DNA of 29,313 nt from a virus. Where the stretch lies: IMG/VR virus record IMGVR_UViG_3300037497_000094, positions 1 to 29,313 of that record, one strand, 5' to 3'. The translations under genes were made by a program, and so were the position numbers. Positions within the stretch are counted from its first letter, which is position 1. Every line of letters begins with the position of its first letter. Below are positions 13,692-23,300 of the stretch, one piece after another. A model generated the notes under the pieces. The model was not told the DNA's origin. It saw only the letters and a list, made by a program, of their open reading frames with translations, and did not search any database.

Positions 13692-16574
13692 CTATTTCTT
13701 GGGATCATCAGTTGACATGTTTGTCAGCCAATCGATGATGTTTGGAGCGCCTTCAAACACGCCGTAAGCATCTGCAAAACCAAACGTCCACTGTGTTTCA
13801 AACTTACCTGGAGTGAAGACGTGGTTCAGTGCGGTGCAGATATAGAGGTTGTCCAACGACGTACCCGTGTTAAAGTCTAAAAAGTACATCTGTGCCAACG
13901 TTGCGAGTGGGCAACCCAACGTCGACATCGTCATCTGAGCAGGGATCACCCGTAAAGGTATCCCACCCTCGCCAGACCCGTTTGGTTGTGCGGTATTTCT
14001 GATGGAATTGCTACGTTGCATGTTCACAGTGCTCAACAATGGTTCAGCCTTAGATGACAAATTTGCCGCCGACACAATCGTTCCATTTGCACCATACGTG
14101 ATCGTTGGTACGAACTTTGAAACGAGGTCTTTTACCTGTCGACCGTTGACAAATTCATTGAACTGAACACCACTTTTCTTATCATCTGCGTCTTTTTGAA
14201 TTGCGTTTGATGTGCCGACAACCGCAAGATATTTTTTGAGCTCCGGGCTTATGTTAGAAATTGAATTTTGTTGCAATTTTTCCTTAGCATAATCCGTTGA
14301 TGGAACTTGAACAAAACCACGACCGTCTGACGATCTCAACATCTGCGACGCGGCAAGGTGAGGGTTTACTTGTTTGTCATAGATATGAATTCTCATGATC
14401 CGACGAAGGTTTTTTTCCTTTATGTCTGACGAAAACTGTGAGGCTCCATCTTTTGCAGAATACGATAGCCTCATCAAGATATCACTGGTACCCTCATCAT
14501 TAGCTTTTTCATGTGATGTCTCGATGTACATCTCGATGTGAGGTTTTTTAAACGAACCATATTGCGTCATCAAGTTTGATTGTGCGGATTCAAATTCTTT
14601 TTGTTTGTTTTTGCTGACTTGTGCATCTTTATTTTTCGGATCGTATGGTTCATAGTATTGACGAAGTCCATAGCCAATTGCGCGGTTATCAAGTACTTGT
14701 GCATTGATGACAAGCTGCAAGAATTCCTCCAATGTGACCTTTTCTCCACCTCGACTGACAACGTGATCACGATATTGATCTTGAAACGTTGCAAGGTCAA
14801 CTGGAAAATCAGCAATGCTATGACCACTGACGGGTCCACACTGTTCGTTCAACGAATAAAAGAACACCTGAAGTTCGTCGACAACATTTGTCGACACTAT
14901 TGACTGGACTGCAAACACAGAAAACAACTTACCAAACGACACAACATTCTTCTTAAAATCGGTGACTTTTGTCTGAGGTTGCTCATGAAATTTTTTGATC
15001 TCAGCGATCAACGGGCTTTCTGCTTTTTCTTTTTTCTTTGATTCGTCCACACAAAAAGGATCTGGACCTACTATCAATTCATCAAATTTTTTCTTTATTG
15101 TGTCGGTGACCCTTGTCTGAATTCGTTCTTTGAGACCAAACTTCGTCTTGTCGTTATCTTGCTTGTAAATTTCCTTCAATTCACTGATCAACTGTTTGAC
15201 AATTGCATTATCTGCTTTCGTGTTGTTCTTAAACTGTGCCTCGAGTTTGTTGATCGTCTCCAACGCTTCGTTTGCTTTCATGTTTGGAAATTCACCGACC
15301 TCGGCAGCATCTAACACCTGAAAGACCCTCACTTCTTTGTTGACACCCTCGGGCGAATCTAATTTTAGCTGTTTTCTGTGTTTTGCGATCGACTCGCCGA
15401 CTCGCTTTAAACGCTCAATTGTGTGCGCTGCGTCACCAATAGTGTCAGACACTTTGAGGTTACGAAGCTCAGAAAGTCCTTTTGTCGCAAGTTCTAGCGT
15501 TATGACAACCTGACCAACTTGGTCAAAGCTAAAGCTAGAGTTAACCAAACCATACGCTTCTCGAGCTAACATCGTGTTATTGATGTACTCAAAATAAGGG
15601 TTGTTATTTGATGTTGGGGCGCGCCAACCATATGTCAGCCAAACTGTCGTATTTGAATACGATTGTGGTCTGATCAGATCGCTGATCTCTGCAAGACGAG
15701 ACCTATCATGTAACTTAATGACGAGTGACGCTTTTTTATATGTCATTATACCGACCGTTGGAGTCACCTTTATGTTCAATGACTCGATGGACGCAAACGG
15801 TCGAAAAGGATCTAAGACCTCTGTGTAACGAACACCACCGGTTCCAATGTCAATGTTGGGCAATGGGTTCACAAGAGTCTGTGGACTTGTGAACATCTCC
15901 ATCCCTGCAAAACTTAGCTCTTTATTATCTTTAACAAGTGTCGTACCGTCAAGAATTGCCTTGTTTGGACCGTCTTGTGGTTTATTGACACCGCCCAACA
16001 AAAAACGCAACTGACCAGTTTGTTGAACATGATCGCTTGGGTTACGCAACGTTTGAAACTCAACATCAAGGTATGCTGACATCTGTGACAAGACGATCGA
16101 TGGCATCGAATTCAAAAACAACTCGATCCGACGCGTGTTACGCATTGCCGGATGAAAAAACGGTGAGCGTGATGACATCAACATCACATCAAAGTCTTTG
16201 GGAATAGAAAAAGCCTTTCCTATCACCTCATTGATCCCGCTGATCTTTTTTATGCCATCTTTTGTCTGATACGACTTTACGTCATCTGACACATCAGACG
16301 TAAATCCTAACGTACTGTAGAGGTCAAAATACTTGTTTGCGTCATTAACTTGATCACTGCTTAACTTTTTAACGTTATCATTCAAGTGTTGCAAAAAATT
16401 TTTGACTGACCAAACACCCCTAGCATCATTTTCTAACAACGTCGAATATGCTGAATAAAGGCTATTGAACTTGTCGGCTGGACCACCGAGATTCAACCTG
16501 ACCTTTCCAGCAAGATCTGCCGGCGTTGTCATGTTAAAGATCTGTTCTAATTTCGTAAATTCAGCTTCAGCCAT
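13692..16574 (-). CDS. Large virion structural protein, probably baseplate, 960 aa
   Basis: I cannot name a specific T4 counterpart. The N-terminal third is soluble and mixed; the region around residues 390-480 is Lys/Glu-rich and helical. The C-terminal stretch near 890-945 contains AQMYFLDFNTGTSLDNLY followed by LNHVFTPGKFETQW and FADAYGVFE, a pattern I recall from large baseplate-associated proteins of jumbo myoviruses, where it resembles hub or gp27/gpD-like domains. No enzyme motif or membrane segment is visible. ATG 16574 follows the LysM-type wedge gene after four bases, with GGGTGA close upstream. Its place at the end of the tape measure-baseplate series supports a baseplate role; hub protein is a guess. 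Confidence 0.68.
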   Translation of the reverse strand: MAEAEFTKLEQIFNMTTPADLAGKVRLNLGGPADKFNSLYSAYSTLLENDARGVWSVKNFLQHLNDNVKKLSSDQVNDANKYFDLYSTLGFTSDVSDDVKSYQTKDGIKKISGINEVIGKAFSIPKDFDVMLMSSRSPFFHPAMRNTRRIELFLNSMPSIVLSQMSAYLDVEFQTLRNPSDHVQQTGQLRFLLGGVNKPQDGPNKAILDGTTLVKDNKELSFAGMEMFTSPQTLVNPLPNIDIGTGGVRYTEVLDPFRPFASIESLNIKVTPTVGIMTYKKASLVIKLHDRSRLAEISDLIRPQSYSNTTVWLTYGWRAPTSNNNPYFEYINNTMLAREAYGLVNSSFSFDQVGQVVITLELATKGLSELRNLKVSDTIGDAAHTIERLKRVGESIAKHRKQLKLDSPEGVNKEVRVFQVLDAAEVGEFPNMKANEALETINKLEAQFKNNTKADNAIVKQLISELKEIYKQDNDKTKFGLKERIQTRVTDTIKKKFDELIVGPDPFCVDESKKKEKAESPLIAEIKKFHEQPQTKVTDFKKNVVSFGKLFSVFAVQSIVSTNVVDELQVFFYSLNEQCGPVSGHSIADFPVDLATFQDQYRDHVVSRGGEKVTLEEFLQLVINAQVLDNRAIGYGLRQYYEPYDPKNKDAQVSKNKQKEFESAQSNLMTQYGSFKKPHIEMYIETSHEKANDEGTSDILMRLSYSAKDGASQFSSDIKEKNLRRIMRIHIYDKQVNPHLAASQMLRSSDGRGFVQVPSTDYAKEKLQQNSISNISPELKKYLAVVGTSNAIQKDADDKKSGVQFNEFVNGRQVKDLVSKFVPTITYGANGTIVSAANLSSKAEPLLSTVNMQRSNSIRNTAQPNGSGEGGIPLRVIPAQMTMSTLGCPLATLAQMYFLDFNTGTSLDNLYICTALNHVFTPGKFETQWTFGFADAYGVFEGAPNIIDWLTNMSTDDPKK

Positions 16575-16577
16575 AAA

Positions 16578-16874
16578 TCACCCAATTAAGCTAGCAATAT
16601 CACCAAGAACTGGGACAGTTAACAGCGTTCCGACTGGTACTTGAAGACCCCATCCGACATCGCTCGCGGCTGCCAAAATCCACCAATATCTAGCATCACC
16701 ATACAAGTCACCCGCAAGCGTATCAAGGCGCTCAGCACCCCTGACAACGACTTGTTTTGAGACTTTTATCTGACCACTCGCGATACCTTTTCTGATCGCT
16801 TCTATTGCACGAGACGTTCCAAACTGTGTCCCAAGATTTAACACTGATGTTCTTGCGTATCTGCTAAATGTCAT
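16578..16874 (-). CDS. Baseplate wedge protein with LysM-like domain (T4 gp53-like)
   Basis: 98 residues. The C-terminal half has the LysM-like pattern of gp53-type wedge proteins: GAERLDTLAGDLYGDARYWW, then IAAASDVGWGLQVPVGTLLTVP. In T4, gp53 joins neighbouring baseplate wedges. LysM-like modules also appear in small tail proteins of Mu-type phages, so the exact position in the baseplate is inferred. The N-terminus is short and basic. ATG 16874 has a strong AGGTGAGGT ribosome site six bases upstream, overlapping nothing. It lies between the two largest baseplate-type genes, consistent with assembly in the same structure. Confidence 0.82.
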   Translation of the reverse strand: MTFSRYARTSVLNLGTQFGTSRAIEAIRKGIASGQIKVSKQVVVRGAERLDTLAGDLYGDARYWWILAAASDVGWGLQVPVGTLLTVPVLGDIASLIG

Positions 16875-16887
16875 TTATAGACCTCAC

Positions 16888-19800
16888 CTAGATTTTCTTA
16901 CGAGGTGCTTGACGACTGACGGGATATATTGGTGCCCTATTGATTCCAAAGTGATCAAGTCCAGGTGTGATATCATGGATTGGTGAGAACGTCAACGTCA
17001 CCTTACACATACGAGGTGCAACGCTGTTCACGTCACCTGTTTCCCACGTCACCTTGTCATGCCAATCAAAGTTCATCGTGTCAATGAAACCAGCAAGACC
17101 TTTTCCGCCAGTGTCACGAAATGATTTGGCAACGGCATTTGCATTGTTTCCCGTGTCTTCCATGAAAATGCCCAATTCTTTAGCAAAATCGCTGCTTTCA
17201 ACAGACTCAGCAACGACTTCAAGCGCCTGATCTCGAGTCTTCTGCGTGGGCCGGAGCGTATTCTTCAAAAAAAGATATTCACCGCCAATGTATCTTTGGT
17301 TCAATTTGTTTGCGTTATCATAATCTTGTTTTATATTTGCAATGATATCTTGCAATGATTCAAGCGATTCAGGATCCGTGGTTAATTGAACTTTACCGAT
17401 AACAGACCTCGGATCTGACGGGTTCTCTTTAACGATCTTAATTTCAAAAAAATCAGGGTTTCCAGTTGGCACAAACTGTGACGCAAACTTTGGTTTGGCA
17501 CCCGAGCTTGAAGCACCAGGAGTATTAGGGGGTGATATACTCACACCGCCCGCTGAAGATGCAGGCGCGGCTGGATATGCGTAACCTTGTGAAACTTTAA
17601 ACGTCTTTCCTCCAACTTTTTTAAACTCTTCTAACTTAGCAGGAAGCTTCACATTTATAATTTTCTGATCAAACTGTTTAAAAAACTGTGCAGACTTTAT
17701 CTTGTTCAACGTAAAGTCAGCATTTCCCAATCCAAACAATCGAGCAAGACCAAACCTCGAATAGTTTGAACGTATCAAATCACCCAATCTGATCCTGATC
17801 AATGGAGATGCGCCGATCAGTTGGCTAAACGGTTGAGTGAACACAAAATCTGCAGGATTTTCTCCAGAGACGACTTTCTTACCTGACGTAAACTGTGGGT
17901 AAACGAGCGTGACGAGTTTGTTTATCTTCGTCCACATGTCATCAAAATCTTCACGTGACGTTGATGCAACGTAGAAGCTCATCCCTATCCTTCTTGTTGT
18001 TCCCTTATATAACTTGACTGGTTCGACTCGACCGTATGCATCGACAGAATCATAGTTTGCTGTGTAATCGTCATTCAATGACGCTAAAAACGCATGAAAT
18101 CCGACCATCTCATTCGTTCTCACGTCGTGGAAATAGAAGGGAACGTATTCTGCATCAAACGTTTTTTCCATCTGTTCGACGATCTCGGTGCTGATCCTAA
18201 ATCCGTTCTCTGACTCAGCAGAGATAACCGTTCCACGTGTACGACCATATATGTTTTCACTTGTGGCTTCGGTATCATACGATCCGAGCTTCTTTGCATA
18301 CTTTGAAACAGTGACGATTGGTTGTGAAATCAACATGCTTGCAGGCGCCCTGTTGTTTGCCCACGCAAGTTTGAGAGTGCCTGGTAACCTGTTTCTACCC
18401 GCTGCGTTGAGGTCAAGCTTAGCATCCATCTGAGAGACCCTTGGTTCACCCTCAGAATTTTGATCTACCCACTCAGCCGGTAGTGTTAGGATCGAATCAC
18501 CCAATTGTGCAAAGACGTTGCATGCAGAGATGATCTTTGACGATCGCAATACATCGATCAGTGACAATAATTGCTTTATGACATTGATCGGGTTTCCACC
18601 GATTTTCTTGATCTGATCAATGATCGTCAAAGTGGACCTGATTATTGTTCTCGCAACGATGGTATTGAACCCAGCATCTGGGCCTAACGCCTTCGTGACA
18701 GCACCAGACAATTGTCCCAACACACCACCAGAATCATCGATCCCAAAGAACGCATTTGAACCTTTTTTCAAAGCTGATGCAAATGGGTAATTTGTAGGTT
18801 GAATTCCCAACAAGCTACCGATATCAAGCGACAACAACGCTGTCGCGGCACCTAAGAGTCCGCCTTCATTCTTTTTCTTTGCAACGACGCGAGATCGTCC
18901 AAGCGCATACCGACCGATAACATCACGTGTCGGAGAGACAGGACCCGCCTGAACAAGGCTCAATATGAGGCTCAATCCATCGATCAATAATAACAGACCC
19001 GCAACGAGTGCCGCAGAGAGTGCCGCAGCTCCAAGTGCAGAAACACCCGACCATTGATCTTCTGTGTTATTGAGCGCGCCCCATGATAACGAACCTGGAC
19101 TGATGAACTTTTCGTCTGGTATCACTTCTTCTGTTGTCAGAGTTTCCAACACACTTTTCGCGTTCAATGCGGTATGTGTGACTCTGCTTATCGCTAACTG
19201 AGCAACACCAGGCAACAAGGCTGATGCTTGACCAGGTCCAGAGTTTGCATTGAAGCCCTCATCGCTAGAATTGAGTTCAATGCCCGCTTTCATTGTGAGG
19301 ATTGAGCCAACCTGTGCAAGGCGACCCATCGTAATCGATGGAGCATCTTTGTCATATAGACCCAATTTCTTCTGATCTGTCAATGAAGGATTGAACGTTG
19401 CAGATGGTTGAGACACATCATTTGCATTCCATGCATTCGCAGCGTCAGTAAATCTATTATGACTCATGATCGCAGAAACGTAAGGAGAAACCCTACGAAA
19501 GGTATCTGGATGACCGGCAACAGGACCGACGACTAGAGGTTTATCACCGACCAACGTACCAAGAGGCGAGACAAAAGTACTGTCACCAGATATTCCCGGC
19601 AACAGATCGTTACCGTCAGGTCTTGGCGCTGAAGACTTACCTTTTTTAAATTCTGTCTTTATGACCGACCACGATTCACTCAGCGAGTCTGGTGGTGTTG
19701 GCGCAAATGATGTTGAGTTTGGTGGTGATACACTGAGCGATGATGGATTTCCCCTGTCATCAGACAACCCAATTTCAGTTGCCGTCGGTGGGCTGCCCCT

Positions 19801-20061
19801 TGGAGGATCGATCGGATACTTGTTCGCAAGTCCCTTTGACGATCCCTTCTTTCCCATCGTGACATCGCTCAAATATTGAGCAAGCGTCACCTTAGTCGCC
19901 TTTGAAATATCTTTTACGTCGGTGTCAACTTTGACATTTCCATGATCAACGTTTCCCTGTGCGCCACCTTCAGACTCTGGGACACCGACGTCAAAAGTGT
20001 AGACTTTTCCATCAATTTCAAATCCACCCGTTCCAGTGTCAATCTTTGGTTTATCAGCCAT
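16888..20061 (-). CDS. Large baseplate/tail structural protein with internal hydrophobic segment, 1057 aa
   Basis: Function assigned by context and remembered family pattern. Residues 1-330 are low-complexity, rich in Gly, Ser, Pro and Asp. A strongly hydrophobic segment lies at about 339-372 (ALGAAALSAALVAGLLLLID within it). The central region near 640-740 contains EYVPFYFHDVRTNEMVGFHA, then DAYGRVEPVKLYKGTTRRIG and a MWTKINKLVTLVYPQF segment, which I recall as a common domain of large structural proteins in jumbo myoviruses. A Gly/Ser/Pro linker follows, then a C-terminus with MCKVTLTFSPIHDITPGL and NRAPIYPV. ATG 20061 has only a weak ribosome site. The hydrophobic stretch is unusual for a baseplate protein and could insert into a membrane or pack in the structure. 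Confidence 0.72.
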   Translation of the reverse strand: MADKPKIDTGTGGFEIDGKVYTFDVGVPESEGGAQGNVDHGNVKVDTDVKDISKATKVTLAQYLSDVTMGKKGSSKGLANKYPIDPPRGSPPTATEIGLSDDRGNPSSLSVSPPNSTSFAPTPPDSLSESWSVIKTEFKKGKSSAPRPDGNDLLPGISGDSTFVSPLGTLVGDKPLVVGPVAGHPDTFRRVSPYVSAIMSHNRFTDAANAWNANDVSQPSATFNPSLTDQKKLGLYDKDAPSITMGRLAQVGSILTMKAGIELNSSDEGFNANSGPGQASALLPGVAQLAISRVTHTALNAKSVLETLTTEEVIPDEKFISPGSLSWGALNNTEDQWSGVSALGAAALSAALVAGLLLLIDGLSLILSLVQAGPVSPTRDVIGRYALGRSRVVAKKKNEGGLLGAATALLSLDIGSLLGIQPTNYPFASALKKGSNAFFGIDDSGGVLGQLSGAVTKALGPDAGFNTIVARTIIRSTLTIIDQIKKIGGNPINVIKQLLSLIDVLRSSKIISACNVFAQLGDSILTLPAEWVDQNSEGEPRVSQMDAKLDLNAAGRNRLPGTLKLAWANNRAPASMLISQPIVTVSKYAKKLGSYDTEATSENIYGRTRGTVISAESENGFRISTEIVEQMEKTFDAEYVPFYFHDVRTNEMVGFHAFLASLNDDYTANYDSVDAYGRVEPVKLYKGTTRRIGMSFYVASTSREDFDDMWTKINKLVTLVYPQFTSGKKVVSGENPADFVFTQPFSQLIGASPLIRIRLGDLIRSNYSRFGLARLFGLGNADFTLNKIKSAQFFKQFDQKIINVKLPAKLEEFKKVGGKTFKVSQGYAYPAAPASSAGGVSISPPNTPGASSSGAKPKFASQFVPTGNPDFFEIKIVKENPSDPRSVIGKVQLTTDPESLESLQDIIANIKQDYDNANKLNQRYIGGEYLFLKNTLRPTQKTRDQALEVVAESVESSDFAKELGIFMEDTGNNANAVAKSFRDTGGKGLAGFIDTMNFDWHDKVTWETGDVNSVAPRMCKVTLTFSPIHDITPGLDHFGINRAPIYPVSRQAPRKKI

Positions 20062-20067
20062 CAGTCA

Positions 20068-20337
20068 TCAACCGATCGAACCCGATTGAGAAACGGATTC
20101 AGTAACGCTAAGTACATCTTCGTTTCCTTCTAACGCCCGCTTGAACTTATCAATGAATGACGGATCGGACTCGGCTTGGGAGATGATCGGTGTCAATATG
20201 TCAGCAAGATCACCAACAAATCCCTCAACAAACGTTGAGATTGCTTTTCTCTCATTTTCATCTTTTGCTTTTGACAACGCGTGTTTATAGAAAGAATCAT
20301 CACGCAACCGATCGATAAACTCTTTTTTGTTTTTCAT
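20068..20337 (-). CDS. Small tail-module protein following the tape measure gene, 89 aa
   Basis: Function unknown. The N-terminal half is highly charged and helical (KNKKEFIDRLRDDSFYKHAL, then SKAKDENERKAI), followed by an amphipathic helix around EGFVGDLADILTPII. No cysteines or enzyme motifs are seen. I recall similar short proteins next to tape measure genes in large myoviruses, so a tail assembly or baseplate role is likely but unproven. The start is ATG 20337 or the in-frame GTG 20340; GGGGA lies about eight bases before the ATG, inside the end of the tape measure gene, so translation is coupled. Confidence 0.75.
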   Translation of the reverse strand: MKNKKEFIDRLRDDSFYKHALSKAKDENERKAISTFVEGFVGDLADILTPIISQAESDPSFIDKFKRALEGNEDVLSVTESVSQSGSIG

Positions 20338-23300
20338 CACCTTGTTCCCCTGTTAAAAGGAACCTGAACTGGCGATTCACGTGTTTCAGGTAGGGAACCT
20401 TCTTTTGCGCCTACACCATCAAGCGCGATGTTGATCCTGTCCCTGAGGAATGACTCTTTCCTCAAGATCATGACCTTTTCAACTTCATCAACGTTCATTG
20501 TGACATGAAAGTTAACGTTTAGCACAATATCCTTGTTCTTGATCGTCCAGTTTCCCTTTGCACCGAGACCCGCGGCTTTTGCAACAGCTCCCAACTTTGT
20601 ATTGATGTCAATCTTTGGAAGACCTTCAAGTGCTGAATTCAAGTCTATTATCGTTGACACCATCTTTTCGATTGCATCTAGCGCGCCGCCGGCGCCTTTT
20701 GTACCGATGCTCTTTGATGCTTCTGCAACAGAAATTGCCATCTTAGAATAATCATTTGATGCACTGTTGATGAGTCCGAGGATCGTTTTTAGCGTGGTGA
20801 ACGTATTTGTGATACCTGCTGTTCCAACACCACCTGACAACGTCTGACTAACAAGACCCACATAAGACATCAGACGACCCAATGGATTAAATCCATCATC
20901 ATTCACTAAACGACCCATAAAGACACGTGCTGCATTGATCGCATCAATGGGAGCTTGCGTTACGTTACCCCCGGGCATTTCTTTGATAGAACCGAACAAT
21001 TTAGCGACTTCACCAATGAATCCAAACATTGATTTCGCAACGTTGATGTTGCCCATCAATTTTGCATCGTCCGTCGGTAGGCCTTTAATCACATTTGCAA
21101 ATGTCAAGATCAAAGGTTGAATGGTTTCTTTCAAACCATTCAACGTTCTAGTGATGTCTGGGACTAAGTTTAGAACAGAATTGTCGCCAACAGCGATGTT
21201 CTTTAGCTCGCCTTTTGGTACACCTGAGTTTATCGCTGACACGAGGTCGATGATCATTCTCATGACGTCTGAAACAATTTTTATGCCGTTGAGCTTACTT
21301 TCGGGTATCGTCTTCACTGCCTCTAAGACTGATTGAAGCGGTCCAGTCGTGATTGCACCGATTATTTTTTGCAGCGCTTCAGATTTTTCTTTTATGAACG
21401 TTGCGATCTTTTCTGATGTCGCTCCAGTCGTCTTCTTTTCTGATAAAACTAATCCTGCGACGTTACTTCTTTCGCTCGTGTCCTTCATCAATTCAAGCGT
21501 CTTTGCATCAGGCGTGAGGATCGAAGCCGCGCTCGCAAGCGCGCTGATCAGTTCGGCGATGGCCTTTGCGCGCCCGACGTCTTCTGGACGTATCAGGCTT
21601 GGAAGGCTCTTGACCATTTCTTTTATCTGCGCTGACACGTCTCTTACGTTGTCCATCATGACAGTCATGTATGCCTTCATCGTTTGACCAAGGCTACGTC
21701 CGACGGCAGGATCGAGGATATTGATGAAATCAGTCTGTGCAGAGAAGTACTCCGGAGGCGGTGTCATCGCCTTCATGACTTCTGTGACAGCGTGCAAGAC
21801 AGAAGAAAAGATGTTTGCGGACTCCGCTAAACCTGGTCCACTTATGTTCAATTCTTTTATCTTCTCAACGACAAGTTCCACGAGACCTATGATACCCACG
21901 CCAGAGCCCTTCCTGCCGATCATCTCTCTGATGAGTTCAACCGTCTTATTAACCTTCTCTGGAAACGTCGTGACCTTTCCAGTCAACATCTCAGCAAATG
22001 ACGGGGCCATCAGACCCACAAGCGTGACCATCGTGTCTGCAAACGACTGAATTGACTTCATTATTCCAAGGAACGCATCGATCTTTACCTGAAAGCCTGC
22101 GTCGATCTTAAGCTTAGCCAACGCCTCAACGATTCCCATTGCGATGATAGCCATCTGACCGACGGCGACGCCGATAACGCCCAAACCCACGGCAGCAGCA
22201 CCCAAAGCAATTGCCTGAGGACCAGATGCAAGCGCACCGATGGCCATCGACGCAAAGATCAGAGGGACCATCGCAAGAAAGACAACCGACATCTTCAACA
22301 TCAAATTTCCCGCTGACTCAAGCTCGGCAGGAGTTCCAGCCTTAGACATTGCAAATGCCAACAACGCGCCGACACCACCAACAATTCCGACAGCGGTGCT
22401 GATAATCAAGCCACCAACCAAAACGTCTTTCATAGAACCTGCTTTTGCAGCGATCTTAAGCGCCAAAGCCAACGGGACTGCGGCAACGACCATCGCGCCC
22501 AATACCGTAAGAGGCGCGACGACGTCATTGATTCCCTTGATGCCACCCGCATCGAGCGTCTTCTTCATCACAACAATGGCACCCGCCATCATCACTCCGC
22601 CGACGGCAAGAGCCGTAGCCATAGCAATGAGCTTCAGACCGAGCTTGACAGCGTCCTGAGCGCCCCATTTGTCGCCCTTTCCACCCTTGTCAACAGCTTC
22701 ACCGCTAGCTTTGTTAGCAGCACTAATTTGATCAAGTCCCTTCGTATCTGCACCCTTGCTGGCGACTGTCTTTGATGCTGCAAGGACTTTTTCAGCAGCT
22801 GACATTGCAGCTTGTTCAATCGCTTTTTTACCGCCCCCGGTCAACGCTCCCAACGCTGACTTTGCAATCGTTGCTGTCAATGTGCTCAACATCGCTCGTC
22901 CCAACGTTGGACCAAATATGATCGCAGCGATCACTGGAATGGCTGGTTTAACCATGTCAATAAACTCCGATGACGTCAGATAACCATATAACTTCTTACC
23001 CAACGTGCGGACGAGTTCTAACAAGGCTGGAGCAATCGTCACCCATGCATGTTTAAGCGCTCCAACGAGTGGTTCTAGAACACCTGCGAGAAATCCAAGA
23101 GCACCCGAACCGCCTGAGGCAGCTTGTTTCAATTTTTCTGGATGCAAGATCATATCAGTAATAAATTTTATGCCAGAACCGATCTGATCTGACACCCACT
23201 TGATTCCTTCAGCTACAATCTTTGTGATTGTTTTAAAAATTGTCTTAAACCCATCCAACACTTTTTTTCCAGCGGGAGCTTCACGATCAAAGAAGTCAAA

